Shown: positions 42,366 to 50,287 of the stretch, one piece after another
Layout: each line of letters begins with the position of its first letter
Position numbering within the stretch: position 1 is the first letter of the stretch
Source: Swaminathania salitolerans
Lineage (GTDB): Bacteria > Pseudomonadota > Alphaproteobacteria > Acetobacterales > Acetobacteraceae
Strand: one strand, 5' to 3'
NCBI RefSeq assembly: GCF_025994315.1
Contig: NZ_BAQE01000003.1
DNA: 64,000 bases
Translations under genes and position numbers: made by a program
The notes under the pieces: model-generated
What the model was told of the DNA's origin: nothing
Database searches by the model: none
The model's input: only the letters and a program-made list of their open reading frames with translations

Positions 42366-42833
42366 TCAGCCCTCCCTTTCCGGATGCTGTTCGGCGGGCG
42401 CGGCGCGCTCCGCCAGCGCCATATGCCCGGGCGGGCAGGCGCGGCTCATATCGGCGAGATTGATCGATTGCAGGGTGGAGCGGATTGCCTGATTGACCAT
42501 GTCCCACTGCCCCGAAGACAGACTGCAAAGCGACTTCGCCTCGCAGACGCGGCCTTCCACGCAGGCTGTCAGGGCGATCGGTCCGTCCACCGAGGTGATG
42601 ACGGCGGCGATCGAGATATCCGAAAGCGACCGGGCCAGCCTGTATCCGCCGCGTGCGCCGCGATGGGATGCGACGAGACCATCCGCAGCCAGCCCCTTGA
42701 GAAGCTTGGCGACGGTCGGCTCGGGCACGCCCGTCGCGCCTGCAAGTGCCGCTGCCGTCATCAGCGTGTCGTGATGGCCGAGCTGCACGAGGAGAACGGT
42801 TGCGTAATCGGCAAGTTTGGATAACCTGAGCAT
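42366..42833 (-). CDS. Rrf2 family SUF operon regulator
   Basis: Winged-helix regulator of 155 residues that probably senses cluster status and controls the suf genes it precedes. The N-terminal MLRLSKLADYATVLL and ARGGYRLARS wing are family hallmarks. Three cysteines (C91, C97, C103, pattern Cx5Cx5C) match the IscR ligands C92, C98 and C104, but the position of IscR His107 is Ser106, so the fourth ligand differs. It starts after GAGGGAGC. It heads the rrf2-sufBCDSTA operon. Confidence 0.93.
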   Translation of the reverse strand: MLRLSKLADYATVLLVQLGHHDTLMTAAALAGATGVPEPTVAKLLKGLAADGLVASHRGARGGYRLARSLSDISIAAVITSVDGPIALTACVEGRVCEAKSLCSLSSGQWDMVNQAIRSTLQSINLADMSRACPPGHMALAERAAPAEQHPEREG

Positions 42834-42861
42834 TCTGCTCCCTCGATCAGTCCCACATGGA

Positions 42862-42890
42862 CATAAATTAAAGACTAAAATCGTGCTATT
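42862..42890 (-). promoter_or_regulatory. A/T-rich suf operon control region
   Basis: The A/T-rich segment ACATAAATTAAAGACTAAAA and the next bases stand out from GC-rich surroundings 30-57 nt upstream of the Rrf2 gene. It includes TATGTC- and TTAATT-like -10 sequences on the minus strand and is where an Rrf2 autoregulatory site would be expected. The exact operator is not identified. Confidence 0.35.
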
Positions 42891-42962
42891 TGATTAGCAG
42901 ATGCGCGTCCGAGGGGCCTGCGTCAACCCTTTTGCCGGGTCCGGAGACGAGAAAAACCGAAC

Positions 42963-44336
42963 TCAGCCCAGAGGACCGAAGGTCAGACGCATGACCAGAT
43001 CGAGCAGGGCGCCCACGACGAACCCGACAAGCGTCCCGTTGATGCGGATATATTGCAGGTCGCGACCGACGCGCTGTTCCAGACGCGCGGAGAGTTCGTT
43101 GGGGTCCCAGCGCTCCATGACCGAGGCGATATAGGCCGCGAGCTTGTCGCGCAGAGACGGCAGAAGACGCAGCAAGGTCGTCCGGAGCGTCTGTTCCAGA
43201 CGCGCGCGCATCGCGGGGTCGTGGTCGAGCTGATCGGCGAGACTGCCCAGCGCCGTCTCGATGACGCTGCGGCTCCAGCCCTCCTCACAGGCGAGATCGC
43301 TTTCCGCCAGCCCGCGAAAACGCTGCCATATCTCCGACCACCATACCCGCAGACTGTCATGCCCGAGATAGCCCGAAACGGCATCGCCGAACCGGCTGCG
43401 CCGATCGGGATCCTGTTCGAGGCGATCGATCTCCTGCCTGATCCAGGTGGTGAATCCTTCGCGCAATTCGGAATCCTGGGGATCGACACGGTCCAGCTCC
43501 AGATAGAGCGCCGTGATGACGCGGCTCGCGACCGAAGGGCCGATGGCCCAGCCGAGAACCCGCCCCCCCTGCTCGCGCACCCGGTCCTCGATGAAGGCGC
43601 GCAATACCGGCTCGCGCTTCTGTACTCCCTGCTTGAAACGCTCGAGCAGGGCCGACAGGACCTCCTGATGCGCCTCGTTATCGACCAGGGCCCGCAAGGC
43701 CCGCGTAACGACCTTCACGGTTGCCTCGCCACGGACCAGAACCGGAATCGCCCGGCCGATGGCGGCCGAGGCCCGGCCATCCTCGAAACGATCGAGCATG
43801 GCCGGAATACTGCGCTGAAGGGCCGAGGCGGTCGCGGCGACCGTTCTCGGCTGACGCAGCAGATCGGCCAGATGCCGGGGAATACCGGCCGCGGCCAGCG
43901 CGCGTGTCGCATCCTCTTCCGTAAAGAACTGACTCGAGACGAAACGCCCAAGCGCACGGGCCAGCCGGGGCTGCTGACGGGGCAGGACAGCCGTGTGCGG
44001 AATGGGCAGACCGAGCGGATGACGGAAAAGCGCGGTCACGGCGAACCAGTCGGCAATGCCTCCGACCACGCCCGCCCGCGCGCCAGAGCGGAGAATCTCG
44101 AGCAGGAAGCGATCCTGCACGAGCCCGGACGCCGGAAGCCCGGCCGACACCACGAGCAGCCCGCCCATGCCGAGGAGCAATCCGCCGGCGAAGCGACGGG
44201 CGGAACGCAGGCCCGCGCGCATCTGCGCCTCGGCGGTCGGATCCTCTCCCGCCCTGCCTGCGCCTGCCATGCCTGTGCCCGCCATACCTGCGCGCCGTGC
44301 TGAACCTCTGGATGTGTCGGTAGAAGCATTGTGCAT
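42963..44336 (-). CDS. DUF445 (YjiN-like) membrane protein
   Basis: Membrane-anchored protein of 457 residues. A helical hairpin near residues 50-75 (GGLLLGMGGLLVVSAGLPAS) and a terminal helix (LVGFVVGALLDLVMRL) flank a long amphipathic helical region of about 350 residues. The segment VGGIADWFAVTALFRHPLGLPIPHT is diagnostic of DUF445. Function is unknown; E. coli YjiN is a distant relative. The ATG at 44336 is preferred to a TTG two codons upstream. It is divergent from the PEP carboxylase gene. Confidence 0.85.
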   Translation of the reverse strand: MHNASTDTSRGSARRAGMAGTGMAGAGRAGEDPTAEAQMRAGLRSARRFAGGLLLGMGGLLVVSAGLPASGLVQDRFLLEILRSGARAGVVGGIADWFAVTALFRHPLGLPIPHTAVLPRQQPRLARALGRFVSSQFFTEEDATRALAAAGIPRHLADLLRQPRTVAATASALQRSIPAMLDRFEDGRASAAIGRAIPVLVRGEATVKVVTRALRALVDNEAHQEVLSALLERFKQGVQKREPVLRAFIEDRVREQGGRVLGWAIGPSVASRVITALYLELDRVDPQDSELREGFTTWIRQEIDRLEQDPDRRSRFGDAVSGYLGHDSLRVWWSEIWQRFRGLAESDLACEEGWSRSVIETALGSLADQLDHDPAMRARLEQTLRTTLLRLLPSLRDKLAAYIASVMERWDPNELSARLEQRVGRDLQYIRINGTLVGFVVGALLDLVMRLTFGPLG

Positions 44337-44546
44337 GGACAAGCGACTAGCATCTGCGACAAAAAAAGTCCCGGGCTCCTCTATCTTCCATTGCCTTCGT
44401 CTTTTTTGCGTGGAACACCGGGCGCAGTCCGTGAACCGATCTCAAGCGAGAGTGCCTTGTCCAATACCGCGCCGCATCACGTCTCTTCCGGAACGCAATC
44501 CCAGAGCCATCCCGAACTTCGGACCGCCGATGGTGCCGGAACGACC
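44337..44546. promoter_or_regulatory. DUF445 / ppc divergent intergenic region
   Basis: The ppc frame stays open across this region, but its codon use looks non-coding and its only early start is a GTG overlapping the DUF445 start. I therefore read it as the shared promoter region. A run of seven A residues occurs at 44361-44367. No specific operator is recognised. Confidence 0.4.
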
Positions 44547-47330
44547 GTGAAAACCGGGGCGGGCGAAACCGTCTCGCGTCTGACGCATGAAATGCAGGCA
44601 CTTCTGGATCGCGCCGCACAGGAACGTCACGCAGCCGATCCCATAGAGGCGCTGTCGAGCCAGATCGAGGATGAGCTGATCGACGGCAGCCTCTCGATCG
44701 GGCGCCTCGAAGATGTGGTCCGGGTCCTGCGCGACGCCAATCTGCACGATCGTGCGGCACGTCTGCGAAACTATGTCGGGCTGGGCCATGACATGACCCC
44801 CGAGGCGCGGCTGGAAGAGACGGCCCGGAGAATCGTCGAGAGCTGCGACACGCCGGAGGCGCTCGCGGAGCGACTGGGGCGCCCCGGCTTTGCGGCTGTC
44901 TTCACGGCCCATCCGACATTCGCCCTGGACGATACGGTCTATCGTCACATCGTGGAAATGGCGACCGATCCGTCCCATCCCCTTCCCGCGCTCGAGACCC
45001 ATCGTCGCGCCGCCCCCCCGACCCTTGCGGACGAGCAGGCGCTCGCCCTCACGGCCATTCTGCGCGGACGCGACGCGCTCGACCTGTTCAATGCGGCCGT
45101 CCTGCGTCATGCGTGCCAACGCTGGCCCGATACGGCCCCGGTCGTGCGTTCGCTCATCCTCGCGACATGGGTCGGCTTCGATACGGACGGACGCAGCGAC
45201 ATCCACTGGTGGGACACGCTGCGCATCCGCCTCGCGCTCAAGCGCACGCAGCTCGAGCGTCTTCGCACGCAGCTCGAATCGCTCCTCCCGTGCTGCTCCC
45301 GCCTCGTCTCGCGAATCGATGTCGCGCTCGGCGCCGTTCGCGAGCAGGAGCGCGCCTGTCCGACCGGGGCCCGTCACGATGCTGCGTCGATCGCGGCTTT
45401 CGCGGGGGCGCTGGTCAGTCGCCGCGAGGCCGCGCTCGTCTCCGGCGCGACGCTCGATCCCCTGTTCGACGAAGCTCTGGCGGAGATCGACGCCGAGGGA
45501 CGGATCCCGCTCCTTACCGCCCGATCCGGCTTTCTCGCTCACGGCCTCGGTGCCGCGCATATCCACACGCGCCTGAACGCAACCCAGATCTATAACGTGG
45601 TCCGTCATCGCCTGGACATCCAGGACGACCCGACGATCCCCTCCAGGCGTCGCCTCGTGCTCGCGCAGATCAACGAGGCGCTCGATGCGCTCAAGGCGCC
45701 CCTGCCCGTCGATTTCGGCGCGCTCATGGTGGAGCAGTCCTCCGCCGGTCGCCTGATGATGACGATGGCGCAGATCCTCAAGCATATCGATGCCGACACG
45801 CCTATCCGCTTCCTGATCGCCGAAACGGAGAGCGGATATACGCTGCTGGCCACGCTCTGGCTTGCGAGAATGCTCGGCATCCGCGACGAGCAGATCCAGA
45901 TTTCTCCCCTTTTCGAGACACAGAGCGCACTCGAGCGCGGAGAGGTCATCCTCGAGGAGGCCTTCCGTTCGCCGCACTGGCGCGACTATCTCCGACGCAA
46001 CGGCCGGCTCTGCCTGCAATTCGGCTATTCCGACTCGGGCCGCTATATCGGGCAGCTCGCTGCCACCAATCTCGTCGAGCGTCTGCGCCTGCGCACCCTG
46101 CAGCTCATGCAGAAGCACGATCTCCAGGATCTGGAACTCGTGCTGTTCGACACGCATGGCGAGAGCATCGGCCGCGGCGCGCATCCGTTCAGCCTCTCGG
46201 ACCGGCTGAGCTATTTCTCGCCGGACCATACGCGCGGCCTTTTCGCCCGGGCCGGCATCCATCTGCGTGAGGAAGCCGCCTTCCAGGGGGGAGACGGCTA
46301 TACATTGTTCGGAACGGCCCCTCTCGCCACGGCGACCATCGCCAGCCTGGCCGATCATCTGGTGCGTCCGCTCTCGACGACCCGCGACCCCATCTATGAC
46401 GAGCCGGATTTCTCCGCCGATTTCTTTTCCACCATCGCCCTCGACATGAGCAGTCTGGTGGAAGACCCGGGCTATGCCGGTCTTCTCGGCGCGTTCGGCC
46501 CTGCCCTTATCGACAAATCCGGGTCGCGCCCCTCAGCCCGGCAGGGAGACGGGATCAGCGTCACGCGCATCACCCATCCCAGCCAGCTCAGGGCCATTCC
46601 GAACAATGCCATTCTCGAGCAGCTCGGCTGGTGGACGAACGTCCTGCAGGGTGTCGGCACGGCCGCGGCTCGTCATCCGGAGACGTTCGAGAAGCTGGCG
46701 CGAAGCAGCCGCCGGTTCGGCCTCGCTCTGGATTTTGCCCGTCAGGCAGCCGCGCATTCCGATATCGGTGCCCTGCGCGGCATCGTCCGCCTGCTCGATC
46801 CGGGCACATGGCTCGATCGCGCGGCGGCAGCACGGAACGAGGAATTGCGGACGCAGCATCTCAAACTCGCCCAGGGCCTGGAGGGACTGGAATTCTGGCG
46901 GAGTCTCCCTGCGATGTTCCGTCGTATCCAAGCCGATCATATCGCGCTGGAGTCGAGCTGGAGCCATACGCTCAAGATGAGCGCGCAGGAGCGGACCCTC
47001 CATGCGATCCGCCATGCGCTGATCGGGCAGATATGGCTTCTGGCGACGCGGATCCCCTATTTCAGCCCCCGGAACGACATCAATCGCGAGACCCTGATGC
47101 GCCTCGTCCTGCAACTCGAGATTCCGGCAGTTCTGCGCCGCCTTGCGGAGATCTTCCCGCAATCGGCGGGGATCGTGACCGATCTCGATTTCCACGAACC
47201 GAGCGGGCCGCGTGACGATCAGGGTTTCACGCGCGAGCATGAAGAGATCTTCAAGCCGATGGCCCGCCTGTTCGCACTCCTGCGCGAGATCAGCGTAGCC
47301 ATCATGCATGCGAACGGCTCGTTCGGCTGA
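44547..47330 (+). CDS. ppc: divergent phosphoenolpyruvate carboxylase homologue
   Basis: PEP carboxylase fold of 927 residues; the canonical enzyme makes oxaloacetate from PEP and bicarbonate. The catalytic histidine of FTAHPT (H122) and WVGFDTDGRSDIHW-type segment are kept. Other active-site blocks differ from the textbook enzyme: GYSDSGKDAG reads GYSDSGRYIG, and the mobile loop FHGRGGTVGRGG reads FDTHGESIGRGA, so one loop Arg and the Lys are replaced. The C-terminal residues are MHANGSFG rather than the usual MRNTG. I chose the GTG at 44547 because upstream codon use looks non-coding; the frame is open back to 44331, and ATG 44589 is a further option. It may be a normal variant of this family or an altered enzyme. 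Confidence 0.85.
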   Translation: MKTGAGETVSRLTHEMQALLDRAAQERHAADPIEALSSQIEDELIDGSLSIGRLEDVVRVLRDANLHDRAARLRNYVGLGHDMTPEARLEETARRIVESCDTPEALAERLGRPGFAAVFTAHPTFALDDTVYRHIVEMATDPSHPLPALETHRRAAPPTLADEQALALTAILRGRDALDLFNAAVLRHACQRWPDTAPVVRSLILATWVGFDTDGRSDIHWWDTLRIRLALKRTQLERLRTQLESLLPCCSRLVSRIDVALGAVREQERACPTGARHDAASIAAFAGALVSRREAALVSGATLDPLFDEALAEIDAEGRIPLLTARSGFLAHGLGAAHIHTRLNATQIYNVVRHRLDIQDDPTIPSRRRLVLAQINEALDALKAPLPVDFGALMVEQSSAGRLMMTMAQILKHIDADTPIRFLIAETESGYTLLATLWLARMLGIRDEQIQISPLFETQSALERGEVILEEAFRSPHWRDYLRRNGRLCLQFGYSDSGRYIGQLAATNLVERLRLRTLQLMQKHDLQDLELVLFDTHGESIGRGAHPFSLSDRLSYFSPDHTRGLFARAGIHLREEAAFQGGDGYTLFGTAPLATATIASLADHLVRPLSTTRDPIYDEPDFSADFFSTIALDMSSLVEDPGYAGLLGAFGPALIDKSGSRPSARQGDGISVTRITHPSQLRAIPNNAILEQLGWWTNVLQGVGTAAARHPETFEKLARSSRRFGLALDFARQAAAHSDIGALRGIVRLLDPGTWLDRAAAARNEELRTQHLKLAQGLEGLEFWRSLPAMFRRIQADHIALESSWSHTLKMSAQERTLHAIRHALIGQIWLLATRIPYFSPRNDINRETLMRLVLQLEIPAVLRRLAEIFPQSAGIVTDLDFHEPSGPRDDQGFTREHEEIFKPMARLFALLREISVAIMHANGSFG

Positions 47331-47409
47331 ACGCCCGACCCGGGCCGATCGCAGCGAGGGGCGCGCGCCTGCGGGAAGAAACCTGTAACAGGGAAAAGGA
47401 TATCAATCG

Positions 47410-47751
47410 ATGAGGCTCTGCGTTCCACCGATCCTCGCCCTGATGCTCGTCCCGCGGATCGCCCTCGGTCAGACAACCGGGAGCATCCTTCCCGAATCGG
47501 GGGCCAAATCGCCGTTCAGCCCCCTTGCAGTGCCGACGTCGCTGAAACCCCAGCAGAAATCGCTCGAGCAGTTTCTGGACGCAGGCTATCGGATTCTCGC
47601 CACGACGCTCTCGGGCCCGGACCAGATCTTCGTGATGAACCATCGTGACCGAACCGTTCTGTGCGCCCTGACCCCGCCGGATCTCCGGAACGGGCGTAAC
47701 GTGCCGACATCGCGATGCTGGGCCCTCAACAAGGCCGATCAGGCGGACTGA
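47410..47751 (+). CDS. small exported hypothetical protein
   Basis: Protein of 113 residues with a likely signal peptide (MRLCVPPILALMLVPRIALG, cleavage near GQT). The mature part has a Pro-rich linker, then LEQFLDAGYRILATTLSGPDQIFVMNHRDRT-type sequence and two cysteines that could form a disulfide (CALTP and RCWAL). AGGGAAAAGG lies upstream of the ATG. I do not recognise a family. It is periplasmic by inference. Confidence 0.55.
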   Translation: MRLCVPPILALMLVPRIALGQTTGSILPESGAKSPFSPLAVPTSLKPQQKSLEQFLDAGYRILATTLSGPDQIFVMNHRDRTVLCALTPPDLRNGRNVPTSRCWALNKADQAD

Positions 47752-47869
47752 CACGCGAAGAAACCGGGCCGGGATCGAACTGTCGGGCGCCTCATGCGTG
47801 AAACATCGAGGCACGGAGTCCGCCTCCCACCACCCTCAACCTGCCCGTGCGGCAATCAGGAATACCATC

Positions 47870-48127
47870 ATGCATCTGATCTGGACTTTGATCGTCGGTT
47901 TTTTCGTGGGGCTTATCGCGAAATTCCTGATGCCGGGACGTGATCCCGGTGGTTTCATCATCACGATCTTTCTGGGCATTGCCGGCGCCTTGCTCGCGGG
48001 CTGGCTGGGCCAGAAGCTTCACTTCTATCACGAAGGCCAGTCGGCCGGATTCATCGCCTCGGTCATCGGAGCGATGATCCTGCTCTTCATCTACCGTCTG
48101 TTCGCCCGCAATCGCGAAGAAGGCTGA
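47870..48127 (+). CDS. GlsB/YeaQ/YmgE family membrane protein
   Basis: Small inner-membrane protein of 85 residues with three glycine-rich helices (LIWTLIVGFFVGLIAKFLMPG, GGFIITIFLGIAGALLAGWLG, SAGFIASVIGAMILLFIYRL). The GLIAK-x-MPG-x-DPGG motif is diagnostic of the transglycosylase-associated (YeaQ/GlsB) family, linked to general stress. The ATG at 47870 follows CAGGAAT; a longer frame to 47798 lacks similarity. It converges with the ABC importer operon. Confidence 0.88.
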   Translation: MHLIWTLIVGFFVGLIAKFLMPGRDPGGFIITIFLGIAGALLAGWLGQKLHFYHEGQSAGFIASVIGAMILLFIYRLFARNREEG

Positions 48128-48136
48128 ACAGGATCG

Positions 48137-48207
48137 CTCCTGCCAGATCGAGGCAGGAGAAGAGAGCGGAGACGGCAAGGGAGAAATCCGATGCGTCTCC
48201 TTCTCCC
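48137..48207. other. two stem-loops between convergent genes
   Basis: CTCCTGCC/GGCAGGAG (48137-48144, 48152-48159) and GGGAGAA/TTCTCCC (48179-48185, 48201-48207) form perfect 8- and 7-bp stems between the GlsB-type gene and the convergent ABC binding protein gene. They may serve as ends for both transcripts, although U-tracts are lacking. Confidence 0.5.
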
Positions 48208-48227
48208 GGGCAAGATCGGAGTGCGCC

Positions 48228-48253
48228 CGGTCAGTGCTCGGTCAGTGCTCGGT
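48228..48253. repeat. 11-nt tandem duplication over a stop codon
   Basis: CGGTCAGTGCT occurs twice head to tail (48228-48238, 48239-48249), followed by a partial third copy. The stop codon of the ABC sugar-binding protein (48242-48244) lies in the second copy. Confidence 0.6.
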
Positions 48254-49183
48254 CCAGCCCTTGTACTGTCCGACATTATCGCGGGTGATCAGTGAGGGGG
48301 GCATAAGTTTCACGGCCCCCTTCGCCTGTTTCCCATCCATGATCGCCTGCCCCATGAGCAGACCGTCCTTGCCCATCTGGTAGGGGTCCTGACTCGCCGA
48401 TGCGATGATCGAGGATTTCGGGTCTTTCAGCGAGGCCACGATATCGGGGGCGCCGTCCACCGAGGTGATCAGGATTCCCTTGCGATGCGCCTGACGGATC
48501 GCAAGATCGCCACCGATCGCCTCAGGGTCGTTGATTGCGAACACGCCTTTCAGATTCGGGAAACGCACCAGGAATCCCTGCATGACCTTGAACCCGAGAT
48601 CGCGCTCCGCGCCTCCGTTCTGATCGTCACTGACGATCCTGATTCCGGGATATCCGGCAAGAACTTCCTTGCACCCCTTCACACGGTCGATGATGGACGA
48701 GACCTGAGGCCCGTTCTCGATGGCGACATCGCCCTTACCGTCCAGACGCTTGGCCAGATAATCGCACGCCATCCGCCCGGCGGCGGTATTATCGGTCTGC
48801 ACGGTGCCATCAACCCCTGCCGCACCGACATCGACGGCAATCACCGTAGCCCCCGCCTTCTGCACGCGTTTGACGGCAGGTAGCACCGCCTGCGGGTCCA
48901 CACCGTTGAGCAGGATGAGATTGACTCCCGAAGAGACGAAACTGTCCATCTGCGAGAATTGCTTGTTCAGGTCGTAATCCGCCGAGAGCGCGTTGATCCG
49001 CACGTCGGGCGCCTGCGCCTTGAGCTGGTCCGAAGCGCCTTTGACGAGCGCCACGAAATAGGGATTGCCGAGCGAGCCGACCGAGACCCCTACCTGTGCG
49101 ATCGGTGCCGCCCAGACGGGAGCGCTCGCAAGGAACGTCGTGATGCCGAGGGTCCCGAGAAGCGTTTTGAAGCGTGATGACAT
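48242..49183 (-). CDS. ABC sugar-binding periplasmic protein (RbsB-like)
   Basis: Periplasmic substrate-binding protein of 313 residues with an N-terminal signal peptide ending VWAAP. It belongs to the pentose/hexose type I family (VSVGSLGNPYFVALVKGASD, NGVDPQAVLPAVK, AINDPEAIGGDLA, SVDGAPDIVASL). The sugar, which could be ribose, allose, xylose or a polyol, cannot be fixed from sequence. It is the last gene of an ATPase-permease-binding protein operon, 72 nt after the permease. Confidence 0.88.
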   Translation of the reverse strand: MSSRFKTLLGTLGITTFLASAPVWAAPIAQVGVSVGSLGNPYFVALVKGASDQLKAQAPDVRINALSADYDLNKQFSQMDSFVSSGVNLILLNGVDPQAVLPAVKRVQKAGATVIAVDVGAAGVDGTVQTDNTAAGRMACDYLAKRLDGKGDVAIENGPQVSSIIDRVKGCKEVLAGYPGIRIVSDDQNGGAERDLGFKVMQGFLVRFPNLKGVFAINDPEAIGGDLAIRQAHRKGILITSVDGAPDIVASLKDPKSSIIASASQDPYQMGKDGLLMGQAIMDGKQAKGAVKLMPPSLITRDNVGQYKGWTEH

Positions 49184-49255
49184 GACCAGATTTCCGATCG
49201 GGAATGACGGGGAGAAGAAGAAAATAGTGGATGGGAGAGCGGGCCGGGCCCGGAC

Positions 49256-50275
49256 TCAGGTCCGGGCGGTCGGCGCACGGAAGCGGTCCAGAGCCACGGC
49301 GACGATGATCACCAGTCCCTTGACGATGAATTGCCAGATATCCGACACGCCAACGAGAATGAGACCGTTGCTGAGCACCGCGATCAGCAGCGCGCCGACC
49401 AGCGTCCCCCAGATCGAGCCGATCCCGCCGACAAAGGACGTTCCGCCGAGGATGACAGCAGCGATCGCATCGAGTTCGTAGGACTGACCGAGCTGCAGAC
49501 CGTTGGCGGCGTAGAGCCGGGCAGAGGACATCACGGCACCGAGCCCGGCCAGAACGCCGGACGCGGCATAGACGAACATCAGAACGGCGCCGACCCGGAT
49601 ACCCGACAGACGCGCAGCCGCAGGGTTGCCGCCGATCGCATAGATATGCACGCCGAGCACGGTCCGTCGCAGGATGAACCAGCTTGCGACCACGACCGCC
49701 AGCGCGATGACCGCAAGCCACGGGATGGTGAAGGTCGATGTCACCGCAATGCCGTCATTGCCGATCCAGGCGAAGGAAAGATCGGCGTTGAAGATGGTGC
49801 GGTCATTCCCCATCAGCCGCGCCAGACCGCGCACTGCGGTCAGGGTTCCGAGCGTGACGATGAAAGGCGGGATCCTGACCCCCGCGATCAGGGCGCCGTT
49901 GAAAAGCCCTATGAGGAGACCCGCGCCGAGACAGGCCGGAATGGCGAGCCAGGCCAGACCGGGCATGAGAGAGACGATCAGACCGCACATCGCGGCAAAA
50001 GCGAGTATCGAGCCTACCGAGAGATCGATCCCCCCGGTGAGAATGACGAAGGTCATACCCGATGCGAGAACCGTGTTGATCGAGGCCTGCTGGGCGATGA
50101 TCGAGAGGTTCGCCCCGGTCAGAAACCGGTGGCCACCGAGAAAATGAAAGCCCAGAGCGAGAAGGATCAGGGCCGGAAGCATGCCGGCCGCCTGAAACAG
50201 GCTGCGGGCCGAGCTCCGTGCATCGTGTCTGGCGACAGGAGGGACAGAAGCTGTCGAGGTCAGGCTATTGCTCAT
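49256..50275 (-). CDS. ABC sugar permease (RbsC-like)
   Basis: Inner-membrane permease of 339 residues with about ten hydrophobic segments. Family hallmarks are TFVILTGGIDLSVGSILAFA and the C-terminal GRFRAPTART-like polar end. It belongs to the ribose/xylose/galactofuranose permease family. It starts 12 nt after the ATPase stop and is certainly in the same operon. Confidence 0.9.
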   Translation of the reverse strand: MSNSLTSTASVPPVARHDARSSARSLFQAAGMLPALILLALGFHFLGGHRFLTGANLSIIAQQASINTVLASGMTFVILTGGIDLSVGSILAFAAMCGLIVSLMPGLAWLAIPACLGAGLLIGLFNGALIAGVRIPPFIVTLGTLTAVRGLARLMGNDRTIFNADLSFAWIGNDGIAVTSTFTIPWLAVIALAVVVASWFILRRTVLGVHIYAIGGNPAAARLSGIRVGAVLMFVYAASGVLAGLGAVMSSARLYAANGLQLGQSYELDAIAAVILGGTSFVGGIGSIWGTLVGALLIAVLSNGLILVGVSDIWQFIVKGLVIIVAVALDRFRAPTART

Positions 50276-50287
50276 TATCGTGATATC

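Noticed and set aside
44331..44546. N-terminal extension of PEP carboxylase from the GTG at 44331
   Set aside because: Codon use in this stretch is not like the rest of the gene, the start overlaps the divergent DUF445 start, and no PEPC similarity is seen.
44442..46358. 638-residue minus-strand ORF opposite ppc
   Set aside because: Shadow of the ppc coding frame; no recognisable motifs.
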